From: Glutinoglossum americanum | Lineage: Eukaryota; Ascomycota; Geoglossomycetes; Geoglossales; Geoglossaceae | Length of the DNA: 64,000 bases | Direction of reading: 5' to 3' | Assembly: GCA_020080175.1 (NCBI GenBank) | Contig: JAGHQL010000062.1 | Span: forward strand, 60,748 to 124,747 | In this document: piece after piece, positions 51,661 through 63,452 of the stretch | How the letters are laid out: the number at the start of each line of letters is the position of its first letter | How positions within the stretch are numbered: position 1 is the stretch's first letter | Made by a program: the position numbers and the translations under genes | The notes under the pieces: generated by a model | Databases searched by the model: none | Seen by the model: the letters and a program-made list of their open reading frames with translations, nothing else | What the model was told of the DNA's origin: nothing

Positions 51661-53282
51661 CTATTTTTCAGATTTGATCTCGTTCTCGTCTCCGAATGGA
51701 CTTGGACCCCTCTCTGCCGAACCTGGTCCGCCGTGGACTGTGCCGTTACTTGCCCGCTTCGGTGTCTCCTCGATGACCACTCCAAGGGCGCCGAGGGTCG
51801 ACGAGGCCGCCTGCGGTGGGCCTGAGGCTCTTTTGGATGGTGACGATCCACCTGTGTATTTTGAAGTCCGGCTCTGGTTTGTAGCTTGTTGAGGGGTATC
51901 TGGAGACGAAGTGATCTCCTCATCGCTAAAAGGCGACTGTGTAATGGTGGGCGTGTCTTCGATTACCGTGACAGGAGAATCGCGTTTCTCCTCGTCGCTC
52001 ACGAGGCTACGGCGGCTGCGAGAATGCGCATCCTCGTCCGTGTCATCAAGGTCGGTCGAGATAACGTCACTACGGCGAGCGCGGGAGTGCGATGATGTAG
52101 CCGTGGCTACGGACATCCGAGGTCGCTCTGGTCGTATGCCCAGGTCGTCTAGGACAAACGGGGCCAATTCGGCGGGGGTTCCCGTTGTTCCTGTTGTTCC
52201 TGTTGGCTGCTTGTCTGGCTTAGATAACTTTACTTGTACTGGCCGGGCGATGACAGCTTTTGCCGTTCCAGCGGTGCTGCTTAGGAATGTAGACCCGACA
52301 GAGAAGGCTGGACTCGGTGGCGGCGGGTCTCCAATATCTTTGCTGTTCTTCCCTCTCTGTCCATGCTTTTGGTAATCGATCATGGGTACGGGTGGGACAG
52401 GACTTAGGTTGGGGCTAGGCGATGGTTTCACGCTAACCATGTTTGCCCTGCCGCGGACCACTGTTTGCGCAGGAACAGGATCGACAACCGCATCGTTGCG
52501 ATAGATCGTTGTCGCGACGCTGCTTCGAGCCAGACTGGGGCTGACACTAGTTCGAACGCTCCGGCCATCACTGATGCCCGAATACGTAGAGTCTCTGAGT
52601 TCCCCCGGCATGAAAAAGTGGTCATGCGGGAAATTCGGCGTCGAAGGCGTAGAGTTGTTGCCCGAGGCTGAAATTGGATTTGGAGGCGCTAGAAGGCCGG
52701 GTGAAGCTGGAGGAGACCGGTTGGTGACTCCGGGAATGTAGGCTATTTGAATGATATTGGAAGCTCTTGTAAAGACGGTTGAAGCAACGGATCCAACCGT
52801 ATGTGTCGAAGCCCTAGCATCCCGCCGCATGGTGAATTGTTCGCGTTTCTCTGCATCCGTTCCCGTTGCAGCCCAGTCTTCTCCCGTAAGCTCTTGCTGT
52901 CTTCGCCCCTTTAAGCAGAATCTCCACACCAACCACGTAATAACCGCGAGGCCGACGACCACCCCAACGACCCCTCCGGCAATTGCACCGGTATTTGACC
53001 CCTTTTTAGATGACGAGGGCACGCCAGTTGAACTACTCGCCAAGCCCTCGATACACGTCGTCGACGGGCATTGCGAACATGACTGACTTGTAAGCACACA
53101 AGTCTGGTCAGCTGGACATTTACAAGATGGGACTATGTCTGTTGGGCACATAACACATCTTCGAAAGAGTGTGCGTAGCGGCGACTCGACATCTAGGTCA
53201 AAAAAATATTAGCGACAAGCTCTATAAGGATGTTCCTGTAATTCACTCGGCTGGAAGGCCTACCAAAGCCTGCAATCTCCAT
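51661..53282 (-). CDS. OPY2: Membrane anchor protein Opy2 (MAPK pathway)
   Basis: Single-pass plasma membrane protein that recruits Ste50/Ste11 to activate osmotic and filamentation MAPK cascades. Exons 53282-53264 (19 nt) and 53192-51661; 516 residues. The N-terminal part has eight Cys between about 19 and 53 (RRCVMCPTD, CKCPADQTC, SCSQCPSTTC), matching the Opy2 N-terminal domain; then a Ser/Thr stretch, one membrane helix about 76-98 (AIAGGVVGVVVGLAVITWLVW), and a long Ser/Pro-rich cytoplasmic tail. A short tandem TGTTGTTGT stretch lies about 315-325. The small first exon (MEIAGF) supplies the start and brings RTLFRRC into frame; starting at the later MCPTD would lose the first conserved Cys. 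The name rests on domain architecture. Confidence 0.88.
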
Positions 53283-55507
53283 GATCACCGAGACTGACTT
53301 CGAAAGACAATGGTAAGTCGCTGAGACGAAACGAAGGAGCTGCTGAAGAAAAAGGCGACTGGTACTGGATCATTCAAGTAAACTGATGGAGCCGTCGGAC
53401 AATCCAGAAAGGGTCGTGGAAGCGGACCGGACTAAGAGGTTCCGCAGGGCCGTAGCAGACAGGTACGAAAGTCAGGTTGGCCGAGATTTCAACAGGTAGC
53501 GAGCGATAAGTTGAGTTGCCGTTGAATGCAGACAAAGAAATCCTGTGCGACGACGCACAGACGGTGAAGGGCGAAAGGAAACTACCTGAAAGAGCGACAA
53601 TGCAAAAAAGCCACGAGGGGAAGTCGAGGCCGTTAAATCGTAACGCTGCCGGAGGAACTCGTAAAGAGGATGTCGGATGGAACGAGGGTACCTTGAGGCG
53701 TTGGATGTTGAAGAGTGCCCTTAAAGGAGAATCGCTCGGTCGCTGTGGTGCAGACTTGCTTGGCTGGGGCGGAAAATGGCTGTCGGCGAGCAAGCGGTGG
53801 GATCGCGGGATCGGGGGTTCGAGCCAAAGAGTGCTCGGAGATGCGCCAACGCGAGTGGTCGGTTGCTTGCTTCTAACCGGTAGATGGCAACATGACCTTC
53901 TCACGAAGAGTGGATGGTATTCGGCGTGCTGGACGACGAATCGATGGATTCGAGGGCTACGATGGACTATTACTGGCAGGATTGTGTTCGCTGGTGCAGA
54001 GGGCTGCAGGCGAAAGAGGGAGCAGGAAGGGTCGTTAGTCAGGAACCAAAGCACAATCTAGCAGGGCTTCCCCCCACCCGCACTCTGGCAAACTCGCACG
54101 CCATCCAACCATCCCAACCATCGACCATTTCCCGCTTGTCGACGGCCTGTTTCGAGCCCCGCCCGACGCGGGTCCTGGGCCAAAACCTTCAATCTACACC
54201 CGACTCGTTCATTTGCGTGGTTCATGGACAAGCCAATAAGGCATTGCGAGACATCTACGCTCATTTATCCTGCTCCGGTGCTCGAGCATCCCCATTGGCA
54301 AGTATATTTATTCGGCGCTCTCTATTCCTACTCGAGCCTTGGGCCTTCGGCGATTCGGTCGGCAAGCTTATTTCTGGGCTTGTTCCTAGCTCGGCAAATC
54401 GCTCAAACGACTGAGCCTGGCTAACGTCCGCCACACTCTCTTGTTCTTTTTTTGTCGGTCGATAGACGTGGCTGTTCTTAGGTCGCCTGGGAATCGGCCT
54501 GCGCGCGCGGAAGGCCGGAGCTGCGTATCTGCGTTCCTGGACGTGGCTCTATTTACTACGTGGGGACGATATGGACAATTAGACGGTTAGACAATGAACG
54601 TCGGGTTCGCGACTCCTTTGAGCTTTTGCGTGCCTCGTTGTACGCGGCGCCTCACACATAGCAAGGGGTGTTGCTTCCCACACCCCCAGCTCGTAAAGTT
54701 GATTGGCAGAGGCTGCAAGCCAACGCGTTGCACGAGCCTCCAGTGGCAGTTGTTTAATCGAGTGAACGAGGCTAAACATTCCGATCGACGCCACTTCTAT
54801 TATTGGCTCAGCTGATCCCCCAACCTCACTCAGCAAACATCCCTTTTTGGTTTAATCTTGAACGTTAAAACCGCACCAAGTCTTATGCTTGTCTCAATAT
54901 CCCCAACTGCTGTCTTAGCTGCTGCGGACCTCGCTCGTGCCGACCAAGCCTCGTTGTGGTATTTTTGAAGTTCTTCTTTGCATCGGCGGCAGCGCGGCCA
55001 AGATGTCAAATACTACGTAATTCCTGGTTACGAGCTGAAGCCTGTTTGGGATTCTCGTTCCGCGTCAGAAATTTAAATAAAGGGTGTTGTTTCGTGTTAT
55101 CGTGGGTCGCTTAAGAAGTTTGACCTCCTTTTCGCTGAGCCTCCGTCTTGAATTTTTGCCCGCGTTCTCCCGCACTCCAGCTTATCCCAACTCCAAGACA
55201 CATCCCGTCAATCTGTACACCCCTTGCTCTCTCCTTCAATTCACTAGATTTTGATTCTGTGAAGGAGAATCGGTAGACAAGCGGGCGTTTTGCGTCGCCA
55301 AGGCGCATTCTTTGTTCACCTAAGTCACTCGTCAAACCTGATTTTTGGCGCTAGTCGCTCGCCCAGCCCGTTTGACACTTCCACAACAAACCTCGAAGAA
55401 CCCATCCGTTCTTCCCATCACAAATATCTACTTGCGAATCCCGATCTCCTCCACTCACTCGTTCTGCTTCACACGCGCACCTCGACTACCGTATTTGAGC
55501 CAACGCT
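53283..55507. promoter_or_regulatory. 2.2 kb divergent region between OPY2 and chitin synthase
   Basis: It probably contains long 5' leaders of both genes; pyrimidine-rich sequence precedes the chitin synthase ATG. Frames of 226 codons (53374-54054, minus) and 181 codons (53516-54061, plus) lie antisense to each other, without known motifs or splice support. Two later plus frames near 53914-54424 are equally unsupported. Confidence 0.5.
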
Positions 55508-58500
55508 ATGGCTTATCAAGGGGGTTATGCTGGAGATGACCATCGCTTGCATGACTTGCCTCCTGGCTCTGTGAGTTTTTTTTTTTGAAATCCGGCCACT
55601 CTCTTCGATTTCCATGTGGCTGCTAATAATTTAAAGCAATATCACCTCCCACCTCGAAATGGCGATGGTTCCGACGACGAAGCAGAACGCTCACTTCTTC
55701 ACACGAACCAAGGTGGACCATACCAGGGTGGAGTTTTTGACGACCCTCACCCACGGATTGGAACTCCTCTCGACAGGCCTGTTTCCACCTACAGTTTGAC
55801 CGAGTCGTACGCTGTGGATCGGGGAGCACCGATGCAACGATATCCGGAGGGTGACACGGCATATTCCGGAGTCGCTCTTCAGGATCCTCCAGTGCAATTC
55901 CCAGATCGAGCGCCATCGCCTTATGCTCGGAGTGAGACGAGCTCGACCGAGGCTTGGCGGAAACGACAAGCTCCCACAAATCAACTGAGGCGATATGCAA
56001 CGAGGAAGGTCAAGTTGGTTCAGGGCTCTGTCCTCAGTGTTGACTACCCGGTTCCCAGCGCCATCCAGAATGCTATTCAGACCAAGTACCGGAACGATAC
56101 CGAGAATGGAACTGAGGAGTTTACACATATGAGATGTAAGCTTTGCATTCTGAAATTTACTCGACGCTTTTATATAACGACCTGTATGCGGCTGACACTT
56201 GTTAGATACCGCCGCGACCTGTGACCCGAGCGATTTCACCTTGAAGAATGGCTACAATCTTCGCCCTGCGATGTATAACCGTCATACGGAATTGCTTATT
56301 GCCATAACCTACTACAACGAAGATAAGCAACTCACCTCCCGAACTTTACACGGTGTTATGCAGAACATCCGAGACATCGTCAACCTGAAAAAATCCGAGT
56401 TCTGGAACAAGGGTGGTCCTGCATGGCAAAAGATTGTTGTTGCGTTAATATTCGATGGTATCGACCCCTGCGACAAAGATACCCTTGATGTGCTGGCGAC
56501 GGTCGGCATCTATCAAGACGGGGTGATGAAGAGGGACGTAGACGGCAAAGAAACCGTGGCTCATATTGTTCGTGAAGACCAATCTTAGAGTACAACTCCA
56601 GGCTAATATTCTCCAGTTCGAGTACACAACTCAGCTATCCGTCACAGCTTCTCAACAGCTTATTCGGCCACACGATGATGGCCCGAGCACGCTTCCTCCT
56701 GTGCAGATGATTTTCTGTCTAAAGCAGAAAAACAGCAAGAAGATCAACTCTCATCGTTGGCTTTTCAACGCTTTTGGTCGTATTCTTAACCCTGAGGTGT
56801 GCATCCTTCTCGATGCAGGAACGAAACCAGGGCCGAAGTCTCTCCTCGCCTTGTGGGAGGCCTTTTATAACGACAAAAATCTCGGCGGCGCCTGTGGTGA
56901 GATTCATGCTATGTTGGGCAAGGGCTGGAAGAATCTCATAAATCCATTGGTTGCTGCGCAGAATTTCGAATATAAGATCAGCAACATTCTGGATAAGCCG
57001 CTAGAGAGCTCTTTCGGTTATGTCAGCGTGTTGCCCGGTGCTTTCTCCGCTTATCGCTTCCGCGCGATTATGGGCAGGCCTTTGGAACAATATTTCCACG
57101 GAGACCATACCTTGGCTAAGCAGCTTGGTCCGAAGGGCATTGAGGGCATGAACATCTTCAAGAAAAACATGTTCTTGGCTGAGGATCGTATCTTGTGTTT
57201 CGAACTGGTTGCGAAGGCGGGCTCGAAATGGCATTTGACCTATGTAAAGTCCTCAAAGGGTGAAACCGATGTTCCGGAAGGCGCTCCTGAGTTTATCTCC
57301 CAGCGGCGGAGATGGCTCAACGGATCTTTTGCGGCCGGTATATATTCCTTGATGCATTTCGGACGAATGTATAAGAGCGGGCACAATATCCTGCGGATGT
57401 TTTTCTTCCACATCCAGCTGCTCTACAATATCTTCTCCCAAATCCTCGCCTGGTTCTCCATCGGTAAGTCTGATATTTTCTTTCGACGCCAGTTTGCGCG
57501 AGGCTTGATTGGACTAATAAATTCTGCAGCGGCTTTCTGGTTGACAACCACCGTCATCATGGATCTTGTTGGTAATCCACACTCTCAATCTGGGGTGAAC
57601 CCCTTCCCATTCGGCAGCGCAACACCGATCATCAACACCATTTTCAAATACCTTTACCTGGCCTTCTTGTTGCTACAATTCATTCTAGCCCTGGGTAATC
57701 GGCCGAAAGGGTACGTATATCTGTCCACCGAGGGGGATACTGAGGTGGCTAATGGCTCCTAAACAGCTCAAAATATACTTACATCACGTCCTTCGTGGTC
57801 TTCGCGGTTATTCAGCTATATGTGATCATCGACTCTATGTACCTTGTGATTCGGGCTTTCAACGGAAATTCCAAGGCCTTCGATCATAGTTCGCCCGACG
57901 CATTCCTCAGATCATTCTTCTCTTCGGATAGCGCTGGGATCATCATCATCGCTCTCGCCGCCACCTTTGGCCTCTACTTTGTCGCCTCGTTTCTATATCT
58001 TGACCCTTGGCACATGTTCACTTCATTCCCGCATTACCTGCTCATCATGTCTTCCTACGTCAATATCCTCAATGTCTACGCTTTTAGCAATTGGCATGAT
58101 GTCTCTTGGGGTACCAAGGGATCCGATAAAGCGGATGCCTTGCCCTCGGCACAGACCACAAAAGGAGAAGACGGAAAAGCAGCGGTCATCGAGGAACCGG
58201 ATAAGCCGATGGCGGACATTGATAGTCAGTTTGAGGTTACAGTCAAGAGAGCCCTGACTCCATATATTGCGCCAAAGGAAAACGAGAAGAAGACTCTCGA
58301 TGACTCCTACAAGAGCTTCAGAACCAGACTTGTTACGGCTTGGATCTTCTCCAATGCGCTACTGGCAGTGGTCATTACTAGCGATAACTTCGATAAATTT
58401 GGTTTCTCTGTAAGTTTTCTCTCCTCTAGGCTCCGTCTGGAACCCGCTTACCAACTCTCACATTTACAGAACACGAACGATGCTGCTCAACGGACGGCTC

Positions 58501-58613
58501 GTTTTTTCCAGGCTCTGCTCTGGTCGACTGCTCTCCTTTCACTCGTCCGCTTCCTTGGCTGCTGCTGGTTCTTAGGCAGATCCGGTATCATGTGCTGTTT
58601 TGCCAGACGCTGA
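55508..58613 (+). CDS. Class III chitin synthase
   Basis: Polymerises UDP-GlcNAc into chitin at hyphal tips; class III enzymes are specific to filamentous fungi. Exons: 55508-55570, 55637-56135, 56206-56567, 56617-57463, 57530-57710, 57767-58409, 58470-58613; 912 residues. Seen: disordered N-terminus ([21 protein letters not shown]), [53 protein letters not shown] split by Asp motifs, [10 protein letters not shown], the catalytic QRRRWLNGS, and six or seven membrane segments from about 560 on, ending GIMCCFARR. Intron 3 (56568-56616), donor GTTCGT and CTAAT branch, removes two stop codons and restores HIFEYTTQL. No myosin or large N-terminal extension. Relatives are called chsB/chsG/chs1 in different fungi, so I give no symbol. 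Confidence 0.96.
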
Positions 58614-59476
58614 TTCAAGACTCCGAAAATCGCGGGGAACGGGAGGGGGAGGTGCTTTGGAAGCGTTGTACTTGTTGCTAAGGCGACCAGCGCCAACTCC
58701 AGCGCACCCCTATAATGCGACTATTCTTCGTATCTTCATGACTACTGTGAGTGGAGGAAGTTTTGTCTTCTGTTACGGTGCCTTGACGAAGAGTTCTTTT
58801 AGTCTCTCTTTTCCTTCATATTCCGCTAGGTCATTTTCGCTCCCAGAGCTACAATTCATTTTGTATTTTAAGAACCCCAGGCTATTGTCCCATAGCTCTA
58901 ACCTCCGACTCGGGGCTCTCCGTGTACATTTGCAGAATGCCATGACATTTCTTCACTTATGATGTAATGCCAGCCTAATCCTACCGGAACTGAGGGCGGC
59001 AGGGAGCCTTAAGCTGTGCGGGGAGATACTTTTGAGTCTCGCAACCAAGGATTAGGCTTCCTCAATTGGAACGGTTGCCACCCTGTTTGACAGCATACCC
59101 ACAGATATCCGTATGTATCGTTTGCAGGGGAAGATATTAATCATTTAACCCTTGACGTCTAAATACAGCGTATATTTCCATTCTTATAACGCATCCACAT
59201 TACCTGTATAAACATAGCGAGTAACCCCGTAATCTAGAGGTCTTTGTTTTCCGTCATTATTTTCGGCTGGTGGTAGCCTCGTCAACCCCACGTATTTCAG
59301 CCTCATTGGCGACTCGTACAAAAGCCAGTGTGTGTCACCGGCCTGCCCGAACTCTATCCACCACAACACCCCTTCTCTCCGACAGGAGCGCGTTTTCGCA
59401 ACCAGGGAGTTTGCGTAGACTTGCCACTAAACAGCTACATTATTTCTCCGGGGGTTCGGAAATTCGCTCCTTCAAG
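58614..59476. other. Intergenic region, no gene seen
   Basis: About 860 bp between chitin synthase and UBC12 on the same strand. Frames (up to 120 codons, 58600-58962) start inside the chitin synthase end and look like 3' UTR sequence. Confidence 0.45.
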
Positions 59477-60271
59477 ATGATGAAAATATGGTCTATGGTA
59501 AACACCCCCACATCAACACCGTTTCTTCTATGGCCGATCCTAGGTGAGAATGACTTGCTCACATAGGCCCACGCAGAAACAAAAGCAGCAGGCTGATCAG
59601 CAAGCTGATGGAGGGACGAAGAAAAGAAGGGTTACCGCAGCTCAGTTACGGGTACAAAAAGGTAGGACGCGACATGACACACGACATGGCACACGAGCCT
59701 CAGAAGCTAACGCAGACCATCACACAGATCTTTCTGAGCTCTCGCTCGGCTCGACTATGAGAACGGACTTTCCTGATCCCGATGACACGCTTAACTTCAC
59801 ACTCACCATCGAGCCAGACGAGGGGATGTATAAAGACGGCACCTTCAACTTCAGCATCGCCATCAACCAAAACTTCCCGCACGACGCTCCGAAGGTCAAA
59901 TGCAAGCAAAAGATTTACCATCCAAACATTGACCTGGAGGGAAATGTCTGCCTGAATATCCTTAGAGGAGATTGGAAGCCGGTACTCAATTTAAACGCAG
60001 TCTTTGTGGGGTTACAGGTTCGTAATTCTGACCCCTTTTGGCTGCGGGAGAGATGAGGGGGCCACCTGCGGGATTGGGGACAAGGCCGCAATGCTAAGAC
60101 TGGCGGCTACAGTTTCTCTTCCTCGAACCGAACGCCGCAGACCCGTTGAATAAAGAAGCTGCTGAAGATCTACGGCAAAATCGGGAAGGCTTCAAGCGTA
60201 ATGTGAGGCAGGCGATGAGCGGTGGAGTCGTGAGGGGCATACAGTATGACCGAGTTCTTAGGCACAAATGA
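59477..60271 (+). CDS. UBC12: NEDD8-conjugating enzyme E2 (Ubc12)
   Basis: Transfers NEDD8/Rub1 from the Ula1-Uba3 E1 to cullins, activating SCF ligases. Exons 59477-59497 (21 nt), 59577-59661, 59728-60017, 60113-60271; 184 residues. The first exon encodes MMKIWSM, the Ubc12-specific N-terminal peptide that docks the NEDD8 E1. A Gln/Lys-rich linker follows, then the E2 fold: [56 protein letters not shown] with the active Cys, and [19 protein letters not shown]. The third intron (60018-60112) starts GTTCGT with a CTAAG branch. Identity is secure. Confidence 0.95.
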
Positions 60272-60691
60272 GCTCTCCCACCGCATAACCATCACTTAGA
60301 TCCTAGGATGGAAAGGAGGGAAAGCTCCTCGAGAGCGTTCTGAAGGTGCATGGCGGGCGGCGAGAAGAAATCTGAAGCACATTTCTGGATCACTTAGAGC
60401 CTTAGGAGTTATTACAGCGAGTTTATTAGGCCGCCGAAGCCTGCCTCCCTAGCGGTGTGGCTCTTTCAAGCTCGTAATAATATGTTACTGTTTTGAGACT
60501 GGCCTTAAGGCAGCGAGTTAAAATGCTTGCCGATATCGCAATGAGAAGGCAGCTCTTGCCGATGAAAATTTCCCCACAGCAACTGCAACACCTTTCGACC
60601 GATTTTCGAGCCAAACAATTCCATAATAGTGAACACAGGCACCTCCAATTAGCACCCAACTCTCCACTCACCCCAAAGTAATCATTCGCAA
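60272..60691. promoter_or_regulatory. ILV5 upstream region with a possible uORF
   Basis: 420 bp between UBC12 and ILV5. A reading frame from ATG 60523 (MLADIAMRRQ) runs about 50 codons and ends in TAA at 60679-60681, ten bases before the ILV5 ATG. If the transcript starts upstream of it, this would be a uORF (inference). Confidence 0.4.
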
Positions 60692-62252
60692 ATGGCTTCG
60701 CGCAGCTTCACCAAAGCAATCCGTGCTCCTTTAGCGCGGCAATTCGCCTCACCAGTCACGCAAAGGCGGACCTTCGTCTCGACGTTTGGCGGTGCGAGAG
60801 CTGCCATTACGGCACCAACCCGGACAACCGTTGCTGGACCGGCGCAGCAAGTGAGAGGTGTGAAGACAATTGACTTTGCGGGAACAAAAGAAACCGTATA
60901 TGGTGTGTGCATTTCGAGAAACAACGAAGCCGCTCGAATTTGTCACAGGCTGCTAACCTGGATTAGAACGTGAGGATTGGCCGAGGGAGAAGTTGCTGGT
61001 AGGCCACGTTCTCGGTTTACCCTAGTTGCGAACCTCTTACCGGAGAGCTCACGCGTGGCTTTAGGATTATTTCAAGAATGACACTCTCGCGCTCATCGGC
61101 TACGGCTCTCAAGGCCACGGTCAAGGTCTCAATCTGCGCGACAACGGGCTCAACGTGATCATCGGCGTGCGGAAGAATGGCGCCTCGTGGAAAGAAGCCC
61201 AACAGGACGGGTGGATCCCGGGGACCAATCTCTTCGAGGTCGATGAAGCCATCAAGAAAGGGACCATCGTCATGAACTTGCTCAGTGACGCCGCCCAAAG
61301 CGAGACCTGGCCAGCCATTAAGCCCCTGCTAACCGAGGGGAAGGCAAGACTCGCCCTATGCGTGAGCAAATCGCGTAGGATCTGTAGGGCTGACTTTGAA
61401 AGCTTTACTAGACCCTCTACTTCTCCCACGGTTTCTCTCCCGTTTTCAAAGATCTCACCAAGGTTGACGTACCCGAAGGTATCGATGTAATCCTCGTCGC
61501 CCCGAAGGGCTCCGGACGGACCGTGCGCTCTCTCTTCCGCGAGGGCCGCGGCATCAACTCTTCCATTGCCGTGTTCCAGGACGTGACCGGAAAGGCAGAG
61601 GAGAAGGCCGTCGCGCTTGGGGTTGCAGTCGGCAGCGGGTACCTATACAAGACCACGTTCGAAAAAGAAGTCTACTCCGACTTGTACGGTGAGCGCGGTT
61701 GCCTGATGGGCGGCATCCACGGCATGTTCCTGGCTCAGTATGAAGTCCTCCGCGAGAGAGGCCACAGCCCCAGCGAGGCGTTTAATGAGACCGTCGAAGA
61801 GGCGACTCAGAGCTTGTACCCCCTTATTGGCGCGAACGGCATGGATTGGATGTACGCGGCTTGCTCGACGACCGCGAGACGTGGTGCTATCGACTGGAGT
61901 TCAAAATTCAAGGATACGTTGAAGCCAGTGTTCAACGAGCTCTACGATTCCGTCAGGGATGGTTCCGAGACCAAGCGAGTACGTACCTCTCCCGCGAGCC
62001 ATTCAGGCAAAGGGGGCGTTTTGCTGATTTTATTTGGATGTTTTAGTCGTTAGAGTATAACTCACAGCCCGACTACCGTGAGAAGTACGAGAAGGAGATG
62101 CAGGAGATCAGAGACTTGGAGATCTGGAGAGCTGGCAAGGCTGTGCGGTGAGTAACTCTGCTTCCCTTTGGAAGGCTGCAAACCATGGTTGTATAATTTG
62201 CTGATTGCGTCGTCTCCTGCTCAGGTCTCTCCGCCCTGAGAACCAGGAGTAA
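60692..62252 (+). CDS. ILV5: Ketol-acid reductoisomerase, mitochondrial (acetohydroxyacid reductoisomerase)
   Basis: Second step of isoleucine and valine synthesis: Mg- and NADPH-dependent rearrangement and reduction of acetohydroxy acids. Exons: 60692-60902, 60967-60998, 61065-61343, 61412-61978, 62047-62147, 62225-62252; 405 residues. The presequence (about 1-50) is rich in Arg, Ser and Ala (SFTKAIRAPLARQFASPVTQRR). The NADPH fold GYGSQGHGQGLNLRDNG is followed by GVRKNGASW, the SHGFSPVF segment, VAPKGSGRTVR, GYLYKTTFEKEVYSDLYGERGCLMGG with metal-binding acids, and QSLYPLIGANGMDWMY. It ends WRAGKAVRSLRPENQE. Intron 3 (61344-61411) is best read as GC-AG (AAG|GCAAGA); a GT donor 18 nt later would insert six residues (ARLALC) in frame. 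Identity is secure. Confidence 0.96.
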
Positions 62253-63452
62253 GAAGGGGGATGGATATCTTGTGAGATTGAGGAAGGCAATGTGGCAATC
62301 AAGAGAGGTGGTCTCGCGACATGACTGTAGAATATCGATCTTTCCGCACTCCATTTTCCGCTCGATTCCCCCCCCCTTTTTCCCTCCCCCCAAAGTAATA
62401 AATCTGTTTCAACACGTGTCCTGCAGATTATTGTTTTGGGATAGTTTCTCGAATACCATTAGAAAGTTTACCGGAATAACGCGATCTGACTACCGTGTTT
62501 CAAAAGCGTTAACGTATGGTCAAAGTTGGGCATGCTGGGGAGGGATCCCTATAGCCATGGACATCCCCAAGAGGACAACCATACTCCATCACGCTACGGT
62601 CAATCCACACGTCCGTTTCTATGATCAATAGCACAACTCCGGTCGACAGCGATAAGAAATGAAAGCGGGAGAGAGAGGAAAGAAATTATTGACGTCCTTG
62701 GGGAGGCGAAGATGTGGCGTAGATGGAGTAAGCTGAAAAGAAGAAAACTAGGGTAGATAGGGCGAAGAAGTAAGGATTCGAGCAACCACCTCTTTTCCCT
62801 ACTTGGCCGGTCTCCAGGGAAATAGGGGCAGATAGATCCGATGGCTATGCTCAGGATGGCGAAACGTTCAGTAACCGTTGAATTAAAGCGTAGGCTATAC
62901 GATAGACGCAGCCGTCTTTTTTTTTTCCCTTTTTCCCATGTGTATAGTCCCGGATCGGATTTGGTGGCGGTGTTTACTTGTTGGTGTGATGCGCTTCGTT
63001 ATAGAGGGAGAGAGCGTGTGCGATGTATAGTAGGTTGAATCTCAAGGGACGGTCTATACTCTTCCATTCCACCTCCACCGATCCAACTTTTAAGACGCCG
63101 GGCATTTACAAGAAGAAAGCCTGTAGTTATTTCACGCAGGCAATATATACTAGAAAGAAAAAGAGGGAGATGAATAAGTTAAATAAGTAGGTGGATTTCT
63201 TGGGGCAGGGCATTGATTCTGCCGGCCCTCGGCGGATGGAGGACAGACTTGGCGAAGGCGGTGAGGAAGGGACATGATGTGCGGCGACGGAGCCGGAAAC
63301 CAAGGCAAAAGAACGTATCCCATCCGACCGTTTCATTCGAATCGAACTCATCTCCACGAGCACCAGGACGGGGGTCGAGAAGGAAGGATCTGGCTGGAAA
63401 ATAAACCTGTTGGGTTCGTTCATTCATTCATTCATTCATCCATCGATCGCTC
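62253..63452. other. 1.2 kb intergenic region
   Basis: Between ILV5 and the gene at the right edge. It holds the ILV5 3' UTR, including a C9 run near 62370, and the leader of the next gene. Short frames only; no RNA gene seen. Confidence 0.45.
63421..63439 (+). repeat. CATT microsatellite in a 5' leader
   Basis: Tandem CATT units ending 13 bases before the ATG at 63453. Copy number could vary between strains and change leader length. Confidence 0.8.

Noticed and set aside
53800-53840. GGGGGTTCGAGCC element resembling a tRNA T arm
   Set aside because: The stem does not pair and no cloverleaf can be drawn around it.
53374-54061. Overlapping 226-codon minus and 181-codon plus frames upstream of OPY2
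   Set aside because: They oppose each other, have no motifs, no splice-supported extension and biased composition (Pro/Ser/Leu-rich versus Arg/Gly/Trp-rich). More likely long leader or promoter sequence.
56568-56616. Premature TAG and TAA in chitin synthase
   Set aside because: Both fall inside a 49-nt GTTCGT...CAG intron with a branch site; removal restores the conserved HIFEYTTQL.
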